The notes under the pieces were generated by a model. It saw only the letters and a list, made by a program, of their open reading frames with translations. It was not told where the DNA came from and searched no databases. Positions 36,656-50,291 of a DNA stretch of 64,000 nt are shown in pieces (the first letter of the stretch is position 1; every line of letters starts with the position of its first letter). This stretch comes from Epichloe hybrida (lineage: Eukaryota; Ascomycota; Sordariomycetes; Hypocreales; Clavicipitaceae), in assembly GCA_019022495.1 (NCBI GenBank), contig JAFEKR010000005.1, positions 806,001-870,000 on the forward strand, written 5' to 3'. The position numbers were made by a program, and so were the translations under genes.

Positions 36656-36736
36656 TGTTAAAATATATTGTTAAAAATATATAAGGCTTTGTAATCCTAG
36701 GTTCAGTCGGATCAGTCCACTCTTTTGATTTCAACA
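36656..36736 (+). repeat. TRIM right terminal repeat
   Basis: 81 bp, ends TTTCAACA, followed by the TSD ATTAG. Confidence 0.92.
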
Positions 36737-36741
36737 ATTAG

Positions 36742-38273
36742 TACCTAGATTAGGTATTATATAAGGGAAATATAACTAGTAAGGTATCTAATATAAGCTC
36801 TCTAAGTAAGCTTTAGACTTACTTTACAAAGCCTGCTTTATATTATTATAAATACTTTATAACTAAAGGCTTAAAGGTAAGTTAGAGGAACTTCTAGCTT
36901 CTTTAGTAAGTAACTCTATTAAAGTTTATTCTCTCTTAGCCACCTATTTAGCATTTATTAAAGCGATTACTAGTTAAGCACCTTTTAAAGTATGTAATTT
37001 AAGATATAAATAGCTACTTTAGTAGCCACAGGCTAGAGGTCTTCTAGGAAGCCTAATTATATTATAAGAGTTATTATAACCCTTATTATTACCCCCCTAG
37101 ACTGTTTAGCATACTTATTTTAATATAAGTAAGCTAGGCTAGACTTTCTAATAATAATACCTTTATTTATAACCTCTTCTTCCTATTTCTTAGTCTAGAA
37201 GGCAGTCTTACTATTAGTTATTATAACTATAATATAAATACTATATATTCTTATATATATAGATTCTAACTAATTAAAGTAAAGTGTAATATTAGTCTTT
37301 AATAGAATTATAAAGATATAATATAACCCTATTACTTTACAGGTAAAAAAAGCAATGTATTAGTCTTTATTATACCTTACTAATTAAGCAAAGAGATTAA
37401 AGGAGACTACTTAAAGTAGTCTAGAAGGTAAGGATCCTATTTAAGGGACTTATAATATTTACCTCTATGCTTTAGTAGTTTAGTAAACCTTATATTTTCC
37501 TACACTCCTTTTCTTTAATAATATTTAAAGCTTCTAAAGCACTTAATCTATTATATCCTCTCCTAAATATACTAATCTTATATGCTATAGATCTATAGGT
37601 AATATTATAGTGGTCTTTAGGTCTTGTAAATCTCCCTTAATAATAAAAGCTTCTAATAGGCTTAAGCCCTTTATATATAGCTATATACTAATAACCTAAG
37701 TTTAAAATATCTCCTAATTACCTTTTACTAGGTCTATTACCCTTCTAGTAAGGTTATCTTACCTTATTTCTTTTTATATAAGTAACTAAAGAGATATAAG
37801 GTTTATAAAGAATATTAGCTAGTACTAGGTGTTTAATAAGGTAAGAGTCTAGCTATTTATTAAGATAATCTAGGCTATGCTAATACTATAAGCCTTTATA
37901 ATACTATAACTTACTTAAATTCTAGGCTACTAGCTATAATTAAGGTCTATAAACTAGCGTTTATTATTAAAGATATAAATTAAGGTACTACTATGAAGTA
38001 TAATATATAATTTACCCTAGGTAAAGAAAGCTTCTATAAACTCTTTTATAGCTATAAATATAGTGTTATTTTCCTTTAGCTCCTTTATGCTATTACTAGG
38101 CTCTTTAGTATTATTATCCTTTAACTATATATTATAAGCCTTCTTTATATTATTAGATTAATAATTTATTATTTCTTTTACTTTCTTTAATAGCTTTTTA
38201 TTAATTTTCTAGTCTTTTATTAGGTAAAGAGCTTTATAAACCTTCTATAAGTCTTTTAACTTCTTTACCTTAT
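36742..38273 (-). pseudogene. Copia E integrase-region remnant
   Basis: Collinear with Copia D about 13640-15170, including the CCCCCCTAGAC block at 37094 (13986 in D). It ends with CTTAT (38269-38273), the left TSD of Copia C. Confidence 0.75.
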
Positions 38274-38504
38274 TGTTAGTTACACCAAGGGATTGGTATG
38301 CACTAGTGCAACGTAGGGTTAGGTTCAATGATATAATAAGGTCTAAGGATTGAAGCTATCTATAACGTTATGTAGCCATAAGAAAAGGGGGACGCAAGTC
38401 ACGTGTGTGCCTCGCGTACAAGTACAGCTAATTACAGTATAGCGCTGCCGCACGTGCTCCACTTTCCTAGTAGTCTACCTAATATTAACCTAGTTATTAT
38501 AACA
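38274..38504 (-). repeat. Copia C 3' LTR (left)
   Basis: 231 bp. The outer start is preserved; the inner end is mutated (GTTATTATAACA). Confidence 0.93.
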
Positions 38505-39199
38505 CTAGTAACTTCTCTTTTTAGGAAGAAAGTAAGGTAGGATAGATCTAGTACTAAAAGAGGGAATTAGTAGGTATATAAATGAAATAAGCCTGTATAA
38601 GGATAAGTGAGTCCGATATTGAATTCGGACTCCCTATTGGTTAATAATGTAATACAAAGAAAAATTGCTTAATCCGCGAATTAGAAAGCAAGCTCAATTA
38701 GGAGCTTCCGAAAGCTTGAAAAACGCAATAAAAATCAGGATTATTTAAAATGAATATAAGTGGATATAGGGAAATAAAATGAGGGCTTCTTATTAGCTTA
38801 GGCATAGTTGGATCAGGTTCTCGTTGATCTTATCTAGTCTCTAGTCTCTTCACCTAGCCTTTAACTTAAATTACAGCTTTATTCAAGATAATAAAGGTCT
38901 TAAGGCTCTTATTTGGAGATACCTTTATTATTACGTTAGTAAGGTTATTATTACTATTAATCTATTATACTTTATAGATCTCTTATCACTTGTATGATTA
39001 CTAAAGTGCTATAATGTTAATTATAAGGCGTTTCTCCTTTATAAAACCTAGCTTTATTATACACTTATACAACAAAAAAGAGTCTATATAGATAATCATA
39101 GGGATGCGGTTAATCTTCAATTAGTCTGTGATTATATTAAGGGTTATAGTAATTACATAGGCTATATTAGCACCTTGTACTATTAAGTATAGTTTAGAA

Positions 39200-39400
39200 G
39201 TAAGGGCGTTATAGGTTACATGCTTGCTCTTTGTTAAGCTATACGTAATAATGTTGCCTTTTAAGGTAAATATGTTATCTTTTGCCTCTTTATTACTGAT
39301 TATAATTACGTATTCTATCTAGGAACTTAGATCTTTATTATTAGTAAGGGATCTATCCATAAACACGAATAACTTTGCATTCTTGAGGTCTAGAGGGATG
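39200..39400 (-). pseudogene. Copia C RNase H remnant
   Basis: Minus-strand translation gives KLFVFMDRSLTNNKDLS and TKSKHVTYNALTSKLY, homologous to the B and F RNase H segments. Interrupted by stops. Confidence 0.7.
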
Positions 39401-42400
39401 TAATATAGGCCTTAGTCTTGATGTTAGATCTGCCAGTTAAGTCGCTTATTTAATCGAGTTATATCATTAGGAGTTAGATCTTGATGTTATGCTACGATTA
39501 ATAGGTTGTAAAGGGCTTCGGGTTAATAGACGGTTGTAATATAACTTCCTCGTGCTTGTTATTCAATGTAATCTTGTTTTAAAGTTGGCGATTATAGATT
39601 AATTTGCCTGATTTTCTTGCTCTAGCCTTTTTGACGAAGTTCCATTAAGTTATTAGCGTTCTAGGTAAGGATATAACCATTAAAAATAAGGGGATTCTTA
39701 GCTAATAGCTTCTGCTTTAGCTTTACTAAGAAATTCGCCTTTTACAGTTCCTTCTCTTTAAGGTTATAGAAATCCTAGTCACTAAGGCCTAGCGTATTAT
39801 CGGTTTATATACTAACTACCCTAAAGAGGTTATTATTATTCTCTTCTATAATTAGCAAGCATAGGTTATAGGACAAAGTTATTATCTTAAGCATCTCTTT
39901 GTAGTAATAGAAGTAAGTTACAAACTAGTAGGTTCTAGCTTCTATAATTCTGTATAAAGGCTTAATAACTTCTATAACAGTTCCTTTAGGGAATAGATAT
40001 GCTATCTGCTTAGGTAATATAGCGATGATTAATCTTGTGAGCTGCGTTTTTAATTACACGTAAGCTTATGTGATATCTTGAATCCATAGGATAATTCCTC
40101 TAGATCTAAGTAATAGTGCGATTACGATAATTAATTATTAGCTTAATCTTTGGATTATTAGGGATTGGGTTAGGATGAATTCCTTTCCTTTGTTATTTGT
40201 CCCTTGAATCATAAGTCATGACTTTTTATATAGCGTAGCTATTCCTTTACCTTTGATTTCTCTTACTATATAAGATTTAAAAAGTCTCTTATTACCGTGT
40301 TTAGTAGGATTAAACAGTATAAATCTAAACACATCACGGGCTTGCAAAGCATTAATCTTAATCTAATCTAATAGCTTAAAGGGCTTGCCTAGGGTTATGA
40401 TCTTTCCTTCTTAACGTAACTAAAGGGCTAGATCCTAATTAGCTTCTTCCTTTGCTATAATAAATACTATACTTAACTTACTATTAGCTATAAGTTCCTC
40501 TATTAATACTTCCTCTTAGTCTTTATTTACTAAGTATATAGTTACTATATATTTAGTTCCTATAAGGTTAAATTAAACTATAAGCTTCTTTTATAGTCTT
40601 CTACGCTTTCTCTTAGGCTATAGTAGTTCCTTATTTATTTCTAAAGCTTTAGGGATAATCTCTTTAATTATTAGGGTCTTATTTATATCCATAGCTTAGT
40701 CTTTACCTCTAGGTGTTAACTCGCAAAGTTCTTTAGTATAGTATAGGTTATAATAGTATAGTTTAATAACTATTAATTAGAATCTTATTAGTCCATAGGG
40801 CATTTAAAGGGTATAGGTTTCTCTATTAGTAGTAAGAAGCTTATAGGGGCTATGCTATCTATCTTTCTCTCTTTATACACGTATATCTAACTATAATAGA
40901 AGTTAGTGTATTAGTAGCGTATCTAGGCTATTTCGGGTTCTTAGAGCATTATAAACTTATTACTTTACTAGGAGTTGTTAGACCTTATTAGTAGCTTTAC
41001 GGATTACTTTAGCTTATTAAATGACAGATATACTTAGCAGTGACTTGTTAGTTATCCGTGGATATACACTAAAGATAAGAATTATAGGAATAAGACTATT
41101 AGGGCCTGCTAAGTTATTTATAGCTTTTATAGCTATCTAAAGTCATTACTTAGGCGTAAGATCTTAACCTATAGAGTCTATAATAATTGTATAGGCTTGC
41201 TGTAATAGTCCGTGATAGTATTTAACTTTTCTAATACTATTATAAGCCTTAACTAGAACTTTATTAATCTTAATTAATAGTAATCATATATAATGCTTAA
41301 ATTCTGCTAATGTAAAGTTCTTTCTAGTATTATAAATAATCTATTCTAGAGGACTAAGGTAGGTGTTAATCTAGTATTTACGTAAGGCGTTCTAAATATC
41401 GCGTGCCTTCTACTTATTTAGATTAAGGAATTAGGCTACTTAAAACAAGGTTATAGAATTAATAATATAAAGAATAGGTTATCTGTTAATTTAAATAATA
41501 TTAACTATGATCTTATAGTTAAACTTATGGTTATCTTTGATTATGAACTTAAATCTACCTAGGGCCTTTCTATTTATTTAGCAATAGTAGTAATTTTTAG
41601 TTAATTATTTAATAGCCTTTGCTTTAATATTATATCTAGCTTAGTTTAGTATCTTCGTAAGCCGTTTAACTAATAGGTGACTAAATTATTAATGTAGTTA
41701 ATGGAGTTCTGTTTCTAATAGGTGGAAAGCTACTGTTTCTCTGGCTTCTAGAGTCCACTAAAGATATCCCTATTTCCTAATAATAGGAACTATCTTATTA
41801 TCTTAGATTAATACATTCACAAGGTTGTTTACCTTAACACGTAACCTATCCATGTTATCTAAAGAGAATAAGAAAGGCATATATATATCAATCACATAGA
41901 AAGGGATGTCACCTAGCTCCGTTAGTATGTTAACTACTCCTTTTATGATTACGCTCCTAGCACTAAATTTAATCATCTTTTCCGGAGTTAGTTTAATCTT
42001 TAGTAATAGTATTAATCTTAGCAAAGCTTATACTTATCTAATTCTAGCTGTTAAGATACCTAAGGCTTTTGTGTTAGGTGTTATCCCTTAGAAAACTTCT
42101 TTAAAGTAATATTCCTCTAAAACGTAAGAGGTTTTTATATTATTAAAGGGATTGTGCTTGAGGTATGTGTGCTTAAACGATTTATCTCTTAGGATATTAA
42201 TAACGTTACTATTAACTAGTTAAAATCCTAATGTAAAGAATTATGTAATACTTAGCTAGTTAAACTTTAATATAGAAGTCTCTTTAGCGTTATCATCCTT
42301 ATCTTTATTATTATTAGACTTAACGAAGGTTTTAGCTAATTCCCACGCTCTATTAGCAAGGTTATTAGCTTCTTTAGATACTTAGCCTTTATAGGCCATA

Positions 42401-43371
42401 AGGAATGCCTAATACTTTTTCTCTATTAGTAGTGATTAGTGCCTTTTATTCTTCTACTAATATTCCTTTGCCTCTTTCTAGTCTTTCTCTAGATGGTTTG
42501 TTAACTAGCATCCGTTCTTGTTACAAACATAGCATCTACTGTAGTTATAGCCTTAGTTATAGTAACTATAGCCTCTGCCTTAACCTTATTAATTATATAG
42601 TTAGTTATAATAGTAGTCTATGAACATTACCTCTAACTCATTAGTATTAGTGGTACTAACGGTGCTTTAGTTAAATTAGGCAGCTAATTTGTTAGCTTTA
42701 GCAATAGAGATTGATTTATAGAGATCTCTAGCAAGTCCTTTAAAGCTAGGTGAATAATTATATTTAGCTTACCTGCACTCTAAAACACTAGAAATTACGC
42801 TTAGGGTCTAACGATAGAGTTCTATATTAACTGTTAATAGGGGAAAGAGTCCTCTATAAATATGTTTAAGGGTTATAAGTAAAATCTCAAGATAATCTAG
42901 TTTAGATTTATCTAGATTAGTAGTAATAATGTTCCTAAGCGTTATACTATTCTATTCTTAGTAATAGAACTATTAGTTGCTTTCTGTTTTAAATCGTTAA
43001 TAAACGTCGTTAACTATTTGTTTATATATAAAGCCTTTATTTGCTAGATAATTAAGGTAATACTACTTAGCATTACCTAAAAGCATAATAGGAAGGGCCT
43101 TATGTATGTATTCCCACGGGAGATTTAGTCTGTTATATTTGTTTTAGAATAAGTTAACTTTTAGCGTAAGGAAGTTATATATCTTCCCACTATAACAGTT
43201 ATTATCCTTATAGCTCTTCATAAGTTCTAAGATTTTTTTTATAATTTAATCTTCAGATAGGATTATCATTATTTGCATAGCTAGGGTTATCTGTTGTATT
43301 GGTTGTTCCGGGATAATTAGCGGAATTATTGGATTTGTTAGGGGTTTAGGTGTGTTTCTTCCTAGAGGTAG

Positions 43372-43584
43372 TTATATAGCTAGAGGGTTATTTAAAGCGG
43401 GATTATGAGGGTTATTAATTAGGGGATTATATATAGGAGGATTATATACTAAAGGGTAATAGATAGGGGCAGTGTAAATTAAAGGGCTTGTGATTAGAGG
43501 GCTTTTAAGGGTAGGATTATTTAAAGAGAGGAATTTGCCTGTGGTGATTTGCTTTACGATTTCGTTTTTAAGCCACTGTGACAT
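43372..43584 (-). pseudogene. Copia C gag-side open fragment
   Basis: 70 codons, beginning MSQWLKNEIVKQITTGKF and then Pro/Asn-rich repeats of the type NNPxxNNPL. It lies about 730 bp inside the 5' LTR, where gag is expected. I do not recognise the domain; gag is inferred from position and low complexity. Confidence 0.45.
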
Positions 43585-44301
43585 TATTTCTTCTTTAAGG
43601 ACTTAAATTAATAATTTAACAATCTTACTGCTTTGATTTCGAACAATATAGATGCTATTCTTGCGTAGGTAGTCTTATAATTCGCGTACTAAAGGTTATA
43701 AAGCTTAATTAAGTATTTCTTTCGTCTAGCTATTAAGGTTATTATAGAAAATCTCCTAAAGGGTAAGATCTTTGTATTAACCGCTCTTATAGATGTTAAT
43801 TATCTAAGTAAGATAGTTATTAAGCTCCTATTCCTTAGTAGTCTAAGGATCTAGTTCTCTTAAGCTCTCCTAGTTAGTAGTAATAACTAAGGTATGTTTT
43901 TGAAGTTATAGAGATAGGCTTACTTTATTAGGTCTTAACTAGGCAGGCTGCTTTCCTTTAGTAGTCTGTGATAAAGCTTGTTTATTACTTAGGGGTGCTA
44001 TTATTAATAGTCTTTAGCTAGTAAGGCTAAGAGATTTTTAATTAGTAAGGTTAAGGGGTTTTTAATCTCTAGTTTAAGAAGTTATACATAGCTATAAACT
44101 CTTGGTTAGTTAATTGGTTTTCTTGTAATAAACAATAGGATTAATTCTTCTATTAATAGTTAGAGACTTACTAATAGAAAAAGTTAAATCCCTAGGAAGC
44201 CTAATATCTAGTATCCGGAGTCTATTTTCCTTTAGCATACTTCCTTAGGTAGCTAAAGGAAGGCCTTTTCTTAAGTAATTCCTAGCTTATCTATGGTTTT
44301 T

Positions 44302-44315
44302 CAACCACTAATCAG
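44302..44315 (-). other. primer-side motif of Copia C
   Basis: The minus strand reads CTGATTAGTGGTTG directly after the 5' LTR, the least mutated version of the 13-mer shared by A, B, C and F. Confidence 0.6.
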
Positions 44316-44546
44316 TGTTAGTTACACTAAGGGATTAGTATACACTAGTGTAACGTAAGGTCAGGTTTAATAATATAATAAGGTCTAAGGATTAAAGCTA
44401 TTTATAGCGTTATGTAGCCACAAGAAAAGGGGGACGTAAGTCACGTGTGTGCCTCGCGTACAGGTGCGGCTAATTACAGTGCAGCGCTGCCGCACGTGCT
44501 CCACTTTCCTAGTAGTCTACCCGATGTTGACCCGGTTGTTGCAACA
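44316..44546 (-). repeat. Copia C 5' LTR (right)
   Basis: 231 bp. The inner start is mutated; the outer ~100 bp are unmutated. Followed by the TSD CTTAT. Confidence 0.93.
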
Positions 44547-44551
44547 CTTAT

Positions 44552-45772
44552 ACTTCTTATAATAAATATAGTTATCTTTCTTTACCTTCTTTTTTTTAGC
44601 TTTAGCCTTTATTTTACTATTAAGAGTTAGTTTTACTTTAAAGGAGTTATTAGCCTTTACTTAAGACCTTCCTTAGGCTTTAATTAAGTACCTAATCCTA
44701 CTTATAATATTATAGAAATCTAGGACCTTTCTCTTATACTTTACTATATAAACTAGTAAGCTAACTTAAGCTAAGATAGTAGGGAATTAAGCCCTTATAG
44801 CATTATTAATTATTTCTATAGGTAAGTTACCCTTAGTAATAGGGTAGTTTACTTAGAGATATCTTTTATAACTTATTAAAGCCTTTATAAGCTATTTATT
44901 AATATTTACTCTTATAAGGTTTTACTTAATAGTCTTATTAAAGTTAATTTTAGTATAATACTTAATAGTTTTACTTAAAGGTATTATATTTCTCTTAAGC
45001 TTCTTAATTTTATCTTAAAGAGATATATACCTTCAGGTTATTTACTTATACTTAGGCCTAAGGGTTATTATAAACTATAAGTAATATTCTTATAAGGCCT
45101 TTATAAGGCTTTAGAATTAACTATTAAAGACCTAATAATAATTACTAAAAACTATAAACTAAGTACTATCTTTAGTATTATTAGGTTATTAAAAGTACTA
45201 AAAATAGTTTTCTTTAGTTACCTTAATATCTTTAGGTAAGCTTTCCTTAGGTTTTAGTAAGCTCTTAGTTATAGCTTTAGTGCTATACGAGTATATTTAA
45301 ACTCCTAAGGTCTTTATTATAAATAATTAACTTTATATAGCTTTTACTACCTTTCTCTTTACTAAAGTCTTATTTTCTATAAGGATTAGAGGCTTAGGAA
45401 AGTAGTTTAGCTATATCTTTAAATTAGGATTAATAAAGACCTAGATTCTATCTTTAATAGCTCTTACCTTAACTATTTTATATTATAAGTCCTAATAGTA
45501 AGGTTCCTATAGCTTAATAGCTAGCTTATTACTTTTTAAAGATTCCTTAGATATTATAAGATATTCTATAGTATTATTATTAAACTAATAAATAGTAGTG
45601 TTTAATCCTAGTATACTAGGGCTACTTAATCATAATATTAATAAATTTAGGCCTCTCTTTTACTAGGTATATACTGATTTATTTAAAGATTAAATAATTA
45701 GTTAATTTAAAGAGAAGAGTACTAATTTAGAAGAAAGGTATAATAATTATAAATACTATATAATTACTACTA
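44552..45772 (-). pseudogene. Copia E gag-side remnant
   Basis: Collinear with Copia D about 15175-16410. No frame is open. It ends with TACTACTA directly before the right LTR, the mutated primer-binding site (TAGTAGTAAT on the minus strand). Confidence 0.75.
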
Positions 45773-45913
45773 TATTAGACTATAAAGCTAGGGTTTAATA
45801 TAACTACCTTTATTAAGTTATTTATTCCTATAAGAGGGTATAGACTATAGTTTAAATACCTAAGTACCTTTACTATAGGTAAGGTACTAATATAGTACTA
45901 AAACATACTATAT
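45773..45913 (-). repeat. Copia E 5' LTR, left part (split by Copia F)
   Basis: 141 bp, starting TATTAGAC. It continues at 59101 after Copia F. The last five bases (TATAT, 45909-45913) are Copia F's left TSD. Confidence 0.92.
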
Positions 45914-46209
45914 TGTTGGAACAAGCATGATATCAACAAGGCTGCGCGCCTCTGATTGGCTGGGCGCGTTGCATCGCGGACCCACATGTCTAGCCCGACC
46001 ACGCTGCGATTAGCATTGGCATATGTGGCCTCTTCGCTAATAACCCTAATTAAGGCCCCTTTTCCTATAATAAATAGCGCACCCTCTTTGCTTTTATTTA
46101 ATCCCTCTTTTACTTACAAAGATAGACTAGAATATATAATAATTACGTGCACTTTAGTCTACCCTAAAAACCCTACACGTAGGTTAATAGTATCCTATAG
46201 ATACTAATA
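45914..46209 (+). repeat. Copia F 5' LTR
   Basis: 296 bp. The outer ~115 bp keep high G/C; the inner end is mutated to ACTAATA. Followed by CTAATTAGTAGTT (46210-46222), the shared primer-side motif. Confidence 0.93.
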
Positions 46210-48224
46210 CTAATTAGTAGTTATCTCTATAAATACTATAGATTAGCAAGGTTTATAGAAAAGGTATTAGTATTAAGGACTTACCTTATAAAAGAGAAAG
46301 TACTACTTTAAGATACTAAATATGCTAAGGAAGAAGTATATTCTAGCTCTCCTTTTACCTTAAGTAACTATAACTAGCTTTATACTAAATCTAAGCTTAT
46401 TAACTTAATTAAGGCCTAGTTAGTAACTAACCTAACCTATCTTTATTTATTTAATTAGCGTGTCTATTACGTAAATAAACCCTTAGAAGCGTGTTTATTA
46501 AATAATTAAGGCCTAGTTAGTAACTAACCTAACCTATCCTTAATTATTTAATTAAACCTACTAAGGGGTAAAGATAATAGCTTTACTTATAATCCTTTAA
46601 ACCTCTATAATTTCTCTATTTCCTATACCTCTTAATTTACTACTAATATTATAGTAAAACACTAAGATTAACTAGAAGGATTTAGAACCTAAGATATTCC
46701 TTCTAATTATAAACACACCTCCCTTACTAAAGATATTAGAAGAGAAGTTAACCTATAAGTTATATCTTACCTCCTTAACTATATCTCCCCTAATTTACAC
46801 TAGTATATTATATAATAAGTACTAGAGAGTAAGAAATTATTTAATCTTAAAGTAAACACTACCCCTAAAGAACTTATAGCTTAGATTCTTATTAAGAAAG
46901 TAACCTATAAATATAAGAACTTATACTTATAAACCCTATTTACTATCTTTAATAATAACTTTAGAGAATAAAACTAAGAGATATTCTAAGTAGTAAATCC
47001 TAAAGCTATAAAGAGTCTTTAAGACTTTCTCTTCTTTAGTAGTATTTATATAAACCTATAGAGTTACTATAAGATAATAGTCTTGCTTAAAGATATTATT
47101 AACTATAATAAATTCTATAATTAGAAAGAAGAAGAAATATAGGAAGTTACTAGGAAGTATTCCCTCTTTAAGAGGTAAATAGTAAAGAAAGACTTCTATA
47201 AAGACTTTCTCCCTATTAGTATCCCTTCTTTTAGAGATTAAACAAATTAACTAATTACTTTATAATATCCCTAATCCCCTTAGCTACTATAATTACTCCT
47301 ATTCTATTCCTAAATTCTATTACACTAATCCTTAAGTATACTAAGTGTAAGGCAAAGGCATGATAGTAAAGGCAATCCCCCTATTATAAGCCCTTAACTA
47401 TAACCCTAGACCCCTCTTACTTCCCCTCCTATAGTAAGATATTATAATCCCCCTCTATAGTCTAGGACTATAGCACCTATTCTATAAGATTTAATTATCC
47501 CTATTCCCCCTTAAGAGATAGGCTAACCCTTATTAAAATAACTACTTAATCTTAATAAGTTCTATAATAATAAGAGTATTAAGTATAGCACTAAGGAGTA
47601 TAATATTCTTAATATTAAGCTCTTAACCTATTAAAGAAAGTGTAAAATACTAGGAATTATATAAGAATAGTTAGGCTATAGTTTTAAGTTTATACTAAAA
47701 GGAAAACCTCTCTAGTACTTCCTAGAGAACCTTTTAAGCTAAGGAAACCCCTAAGATCTCCTAACTCTTATCTATAGGATTAGGTAGAAGTTTAAGATAG
47801 ATAATATGTATTAGAAAAACCATTTATTATAAGGAAAGTTATAACTACTTATAATTATCTAAGAGAACCCTAATAAGTTAAAGATTAAATGCTTTAAAGA
47901 CCTTATAATAAAGCTTTTAAATCTCTAGAGGGCAAATCCTTATAAATCCTAGTTAGAATTAGATCTCTGTAGTTAGATTCTAAATACCTACAAAGGAATC
48001 CTAGAATATAAGGCCTATATTATTAATCCTCCCGTTAACCTCTAACGCTTTTATAAATAGATAAGGATATTAATTAGTAAATCCAAAGCTTTAATTAATT
48101 AATAGCAGTTCCTTATAGAAGCTAGCACTAAGGAACACTTTTAGACTAACTATAAGTATAATAGGAAAGGCAAGGAAGCCTAATATAGTTAATCTATATT
48201 AAAAAGCAAGCCTTACTACTTAAA

Positions 48225-50286
48225 AATGTGTTATATATATAGTAAAGAAGGTTATTAGTTAACTAAGCACTTAAATAAGGACTAGAAGAAGGCATTCTAA
48301 CGCTTTAAGAATCATTCCTATATAGACTTAATAGCTTCTTTATATAATACGTTCCTAATATAGTATAAAGGTAATAATAATTCTAAATTAGCTAAAGATA
48401 ATAATATTAACTAATACCTAATAAAACTTAGTTTTAGTAAAGAAGATAATAATAGCTAAGTGCCCACAAGCTTCTTCACACATAGGACTACCTACAATAG
48501 CTAAGTAACTACTAAGATTCTCGCTAGTTATATAATAATTCATGCTCTAGCTAAGAAGGATTTATTTAATCTTTAGGAACTAGATAAGGCACTAAGCATA
48601 TTTACACTTAAAGAATAATATTTATCCGGAACCTTTAAAGGTATTATAGCTAACACAGGTGCCACGGGATGTTCATTAGTAAGCTACCCTTAATTCTTAG
48701 CTTTATAAAGTATAATACTAACTATCACACTTAATAAGTTAAATACTAGGAAGGCAAAGATTAAATTCAGCCCTAGAGAGCTAATTAAGGCACTTAGATT
48801 AATTAAAGTGCTAACTCCGTTTAGAATTATTCTCTTTTAGGTAATCCCTATAAATACTCCCTTTCTCTTATACCTTAATAATATAACTTACCTAAAGATT
48901 AATTTTCACACATTAAAGAACATTCTATAATAAGGGAATATTAAGGTTCCTATTATATATAAATAAAGGCATATGTAAATACTTCTTAATAAAGAAGAAA
49001 GTATTACTTAAAGTTATCTCATAGAGATTAAGCTCCGTTAATTATATTAATGCTTTAGACACCCTTTAGTTTAACGCCTTTATAATTTACTATATAAATT
49101 AGGGCACAAGGTTAAGTTTAAAGCTATTAAGAAACTAACTAAGGTTTGCTAGTAATGCTAATTACACGCGAATAGCCTATATTAATTTAAATTCACCCTT
49201 TAGGATAAATATACTTATAATTATAAAATAATTATAGACATTATATATATTAATAGCAACCACCCTATCCTATAAGTTATTAATATAGCTACATCCTTTA
49301 ATATAGCTAGATTCATTAAGGATATCTCTACAAAGACTATATAGGAAGCACTCTATCTTTACTAAATTAATATCTATCTAGGCCCCCTAGATTTAATTAT
49401 TACAAATACTAGAATAACCTTCAGAGGTAAGGAATTTAAGTAGCTTATATTATTAATAGCAATTAAGATTAAAGACATCCCTATTAAGGCTTACCATAGC
49501 ATTAGTAAGGTTAAATAATATTATAGGCCACTCTAAAGAGCCTATAATATTATTAGATAAGAATACCTAATAACGCCAGAGCCCGTGGCATTACAAATAG
49601 CAGTTAAAGCTATGAATAACACTATAGGATTAAATAGTCTTATGCTAATAGTCCTTATTTTTAGCGCATATCCTCATATAGTTAAGGAATTACCTCTATC
49701 ACTAGATATCGCGCAACAAGCCCTTGCGATCTAACTAGTAATAAAGGAAGTTAAGCGTATTTATGCCTAACGGAAGGTTAGTAATGCCCTTACTATAAGG
49801 AACAGTCCTAACACCTCTGCAACCATTAACCTCCTACTAGAATTACTTATATATATATAGCGTAAGGGCAAGGGATAGAAAGGCCCCTATAAGCTATTAG
49901 CTATAAAAGGTAAGACCTACACTCTTAAGCTCCCTTAAGGCCCTAAGGCCTTTAGATTAACCTCTATTAGGCCTTTTTATAAAGATCCTAATAAAGAGAG
50001 ACCTCTTAAGAGCGTAGAGAACTAAAATACCCCTCTATAGCCTATAACTACCCCTCCTATTAATCCCCTAAGGCAAGGACCTAGAAGACCTTAAAAGAAC
50101 CCTCCTATTATTATATCTAATATTAATTACATAGATTAAATAAAAGATAAGACTAACGTATTTCTATTAGCTAAGGAAAGCTCTAATCTTAAGCTTATAA
50201 TCTAATTACATAAGGAAGGAATTATTAAGACCCCTAGTAAACCCTTTAAGTGGTTTACTAAAGCTAAAATCAATACTCTAATTAAA
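48225..50286 (+). pseudogene. Copia F gag end, protease and integrase remnant
   Basis: One frame can be followed through stops. It shows a CxxC-like zinc knuckle (MCYIYSKEGYQ), then ANTGATGCS at about 48650-48680, which is the protease active site with DTGA changed to NTGA. Next come a GPre-integrase H/C segment and an integrase core ending in YLGPLDLIITNT and RAYNIIR. RIP explains the Asp-to-Asn change in the protease motif. Cut by Copia A2 at 50287-50291 (CAAGG). Confidence 0.8.
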
Positions 50287-50291
50287 CAAGG

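Larger units (their letters stand above)
36385..36736 (+). mobile_element. 352-bp TRIM with tRNA-like pol III boxes (TRIM-SINE chimera)
   Basis: Two 81-bp terminal repeats (36385-36465 and 36656-36736), identical by eye, start TGTTAAAAT and end TTTCAACA. The TSD ATTAG is exact at 36380-36384 and 36737-36741. Right after the left repeat GGTTATGAGCCC is complementary to an initiator-Met tRNA anticodon arm, the half-tRNA priming site of copia-type elements. CAGGGGGAG, a polypurine tract, directly precedes the right repeat. The 190-bp interior carries an A box and a B box and then an AATAATAATAAG run. It has no coding capacity and no RIP damage, probably because it is shorter than RIP usually recognises. 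Confidence 0.9.
38274..44546 (-). mobile_element. Copia C: full-length RIP-inactivated Copia element
   Basis: LTRs 38274-38504 and 44316-44546 (231 bp), TGTTAGTTACACC...GTTGCAACA. The TSD CTTAT is exact at 38269-38273 and 44547-44551. Length 6273 bp. Minus orientation: RNase H remnant near 39200-39400, gag-side open stretch at 43372-43584, and CTGATTAGTGGTT after the right LTR. Inserted in Copia E. Confidence 0.93.

Noticed and set aside
36335..36737. Two open frames sharing an identical peptide
   Set aside because: The shared peptide is the antisense translation of the TRIM's 81-bp repeats, not a duplicated gene.
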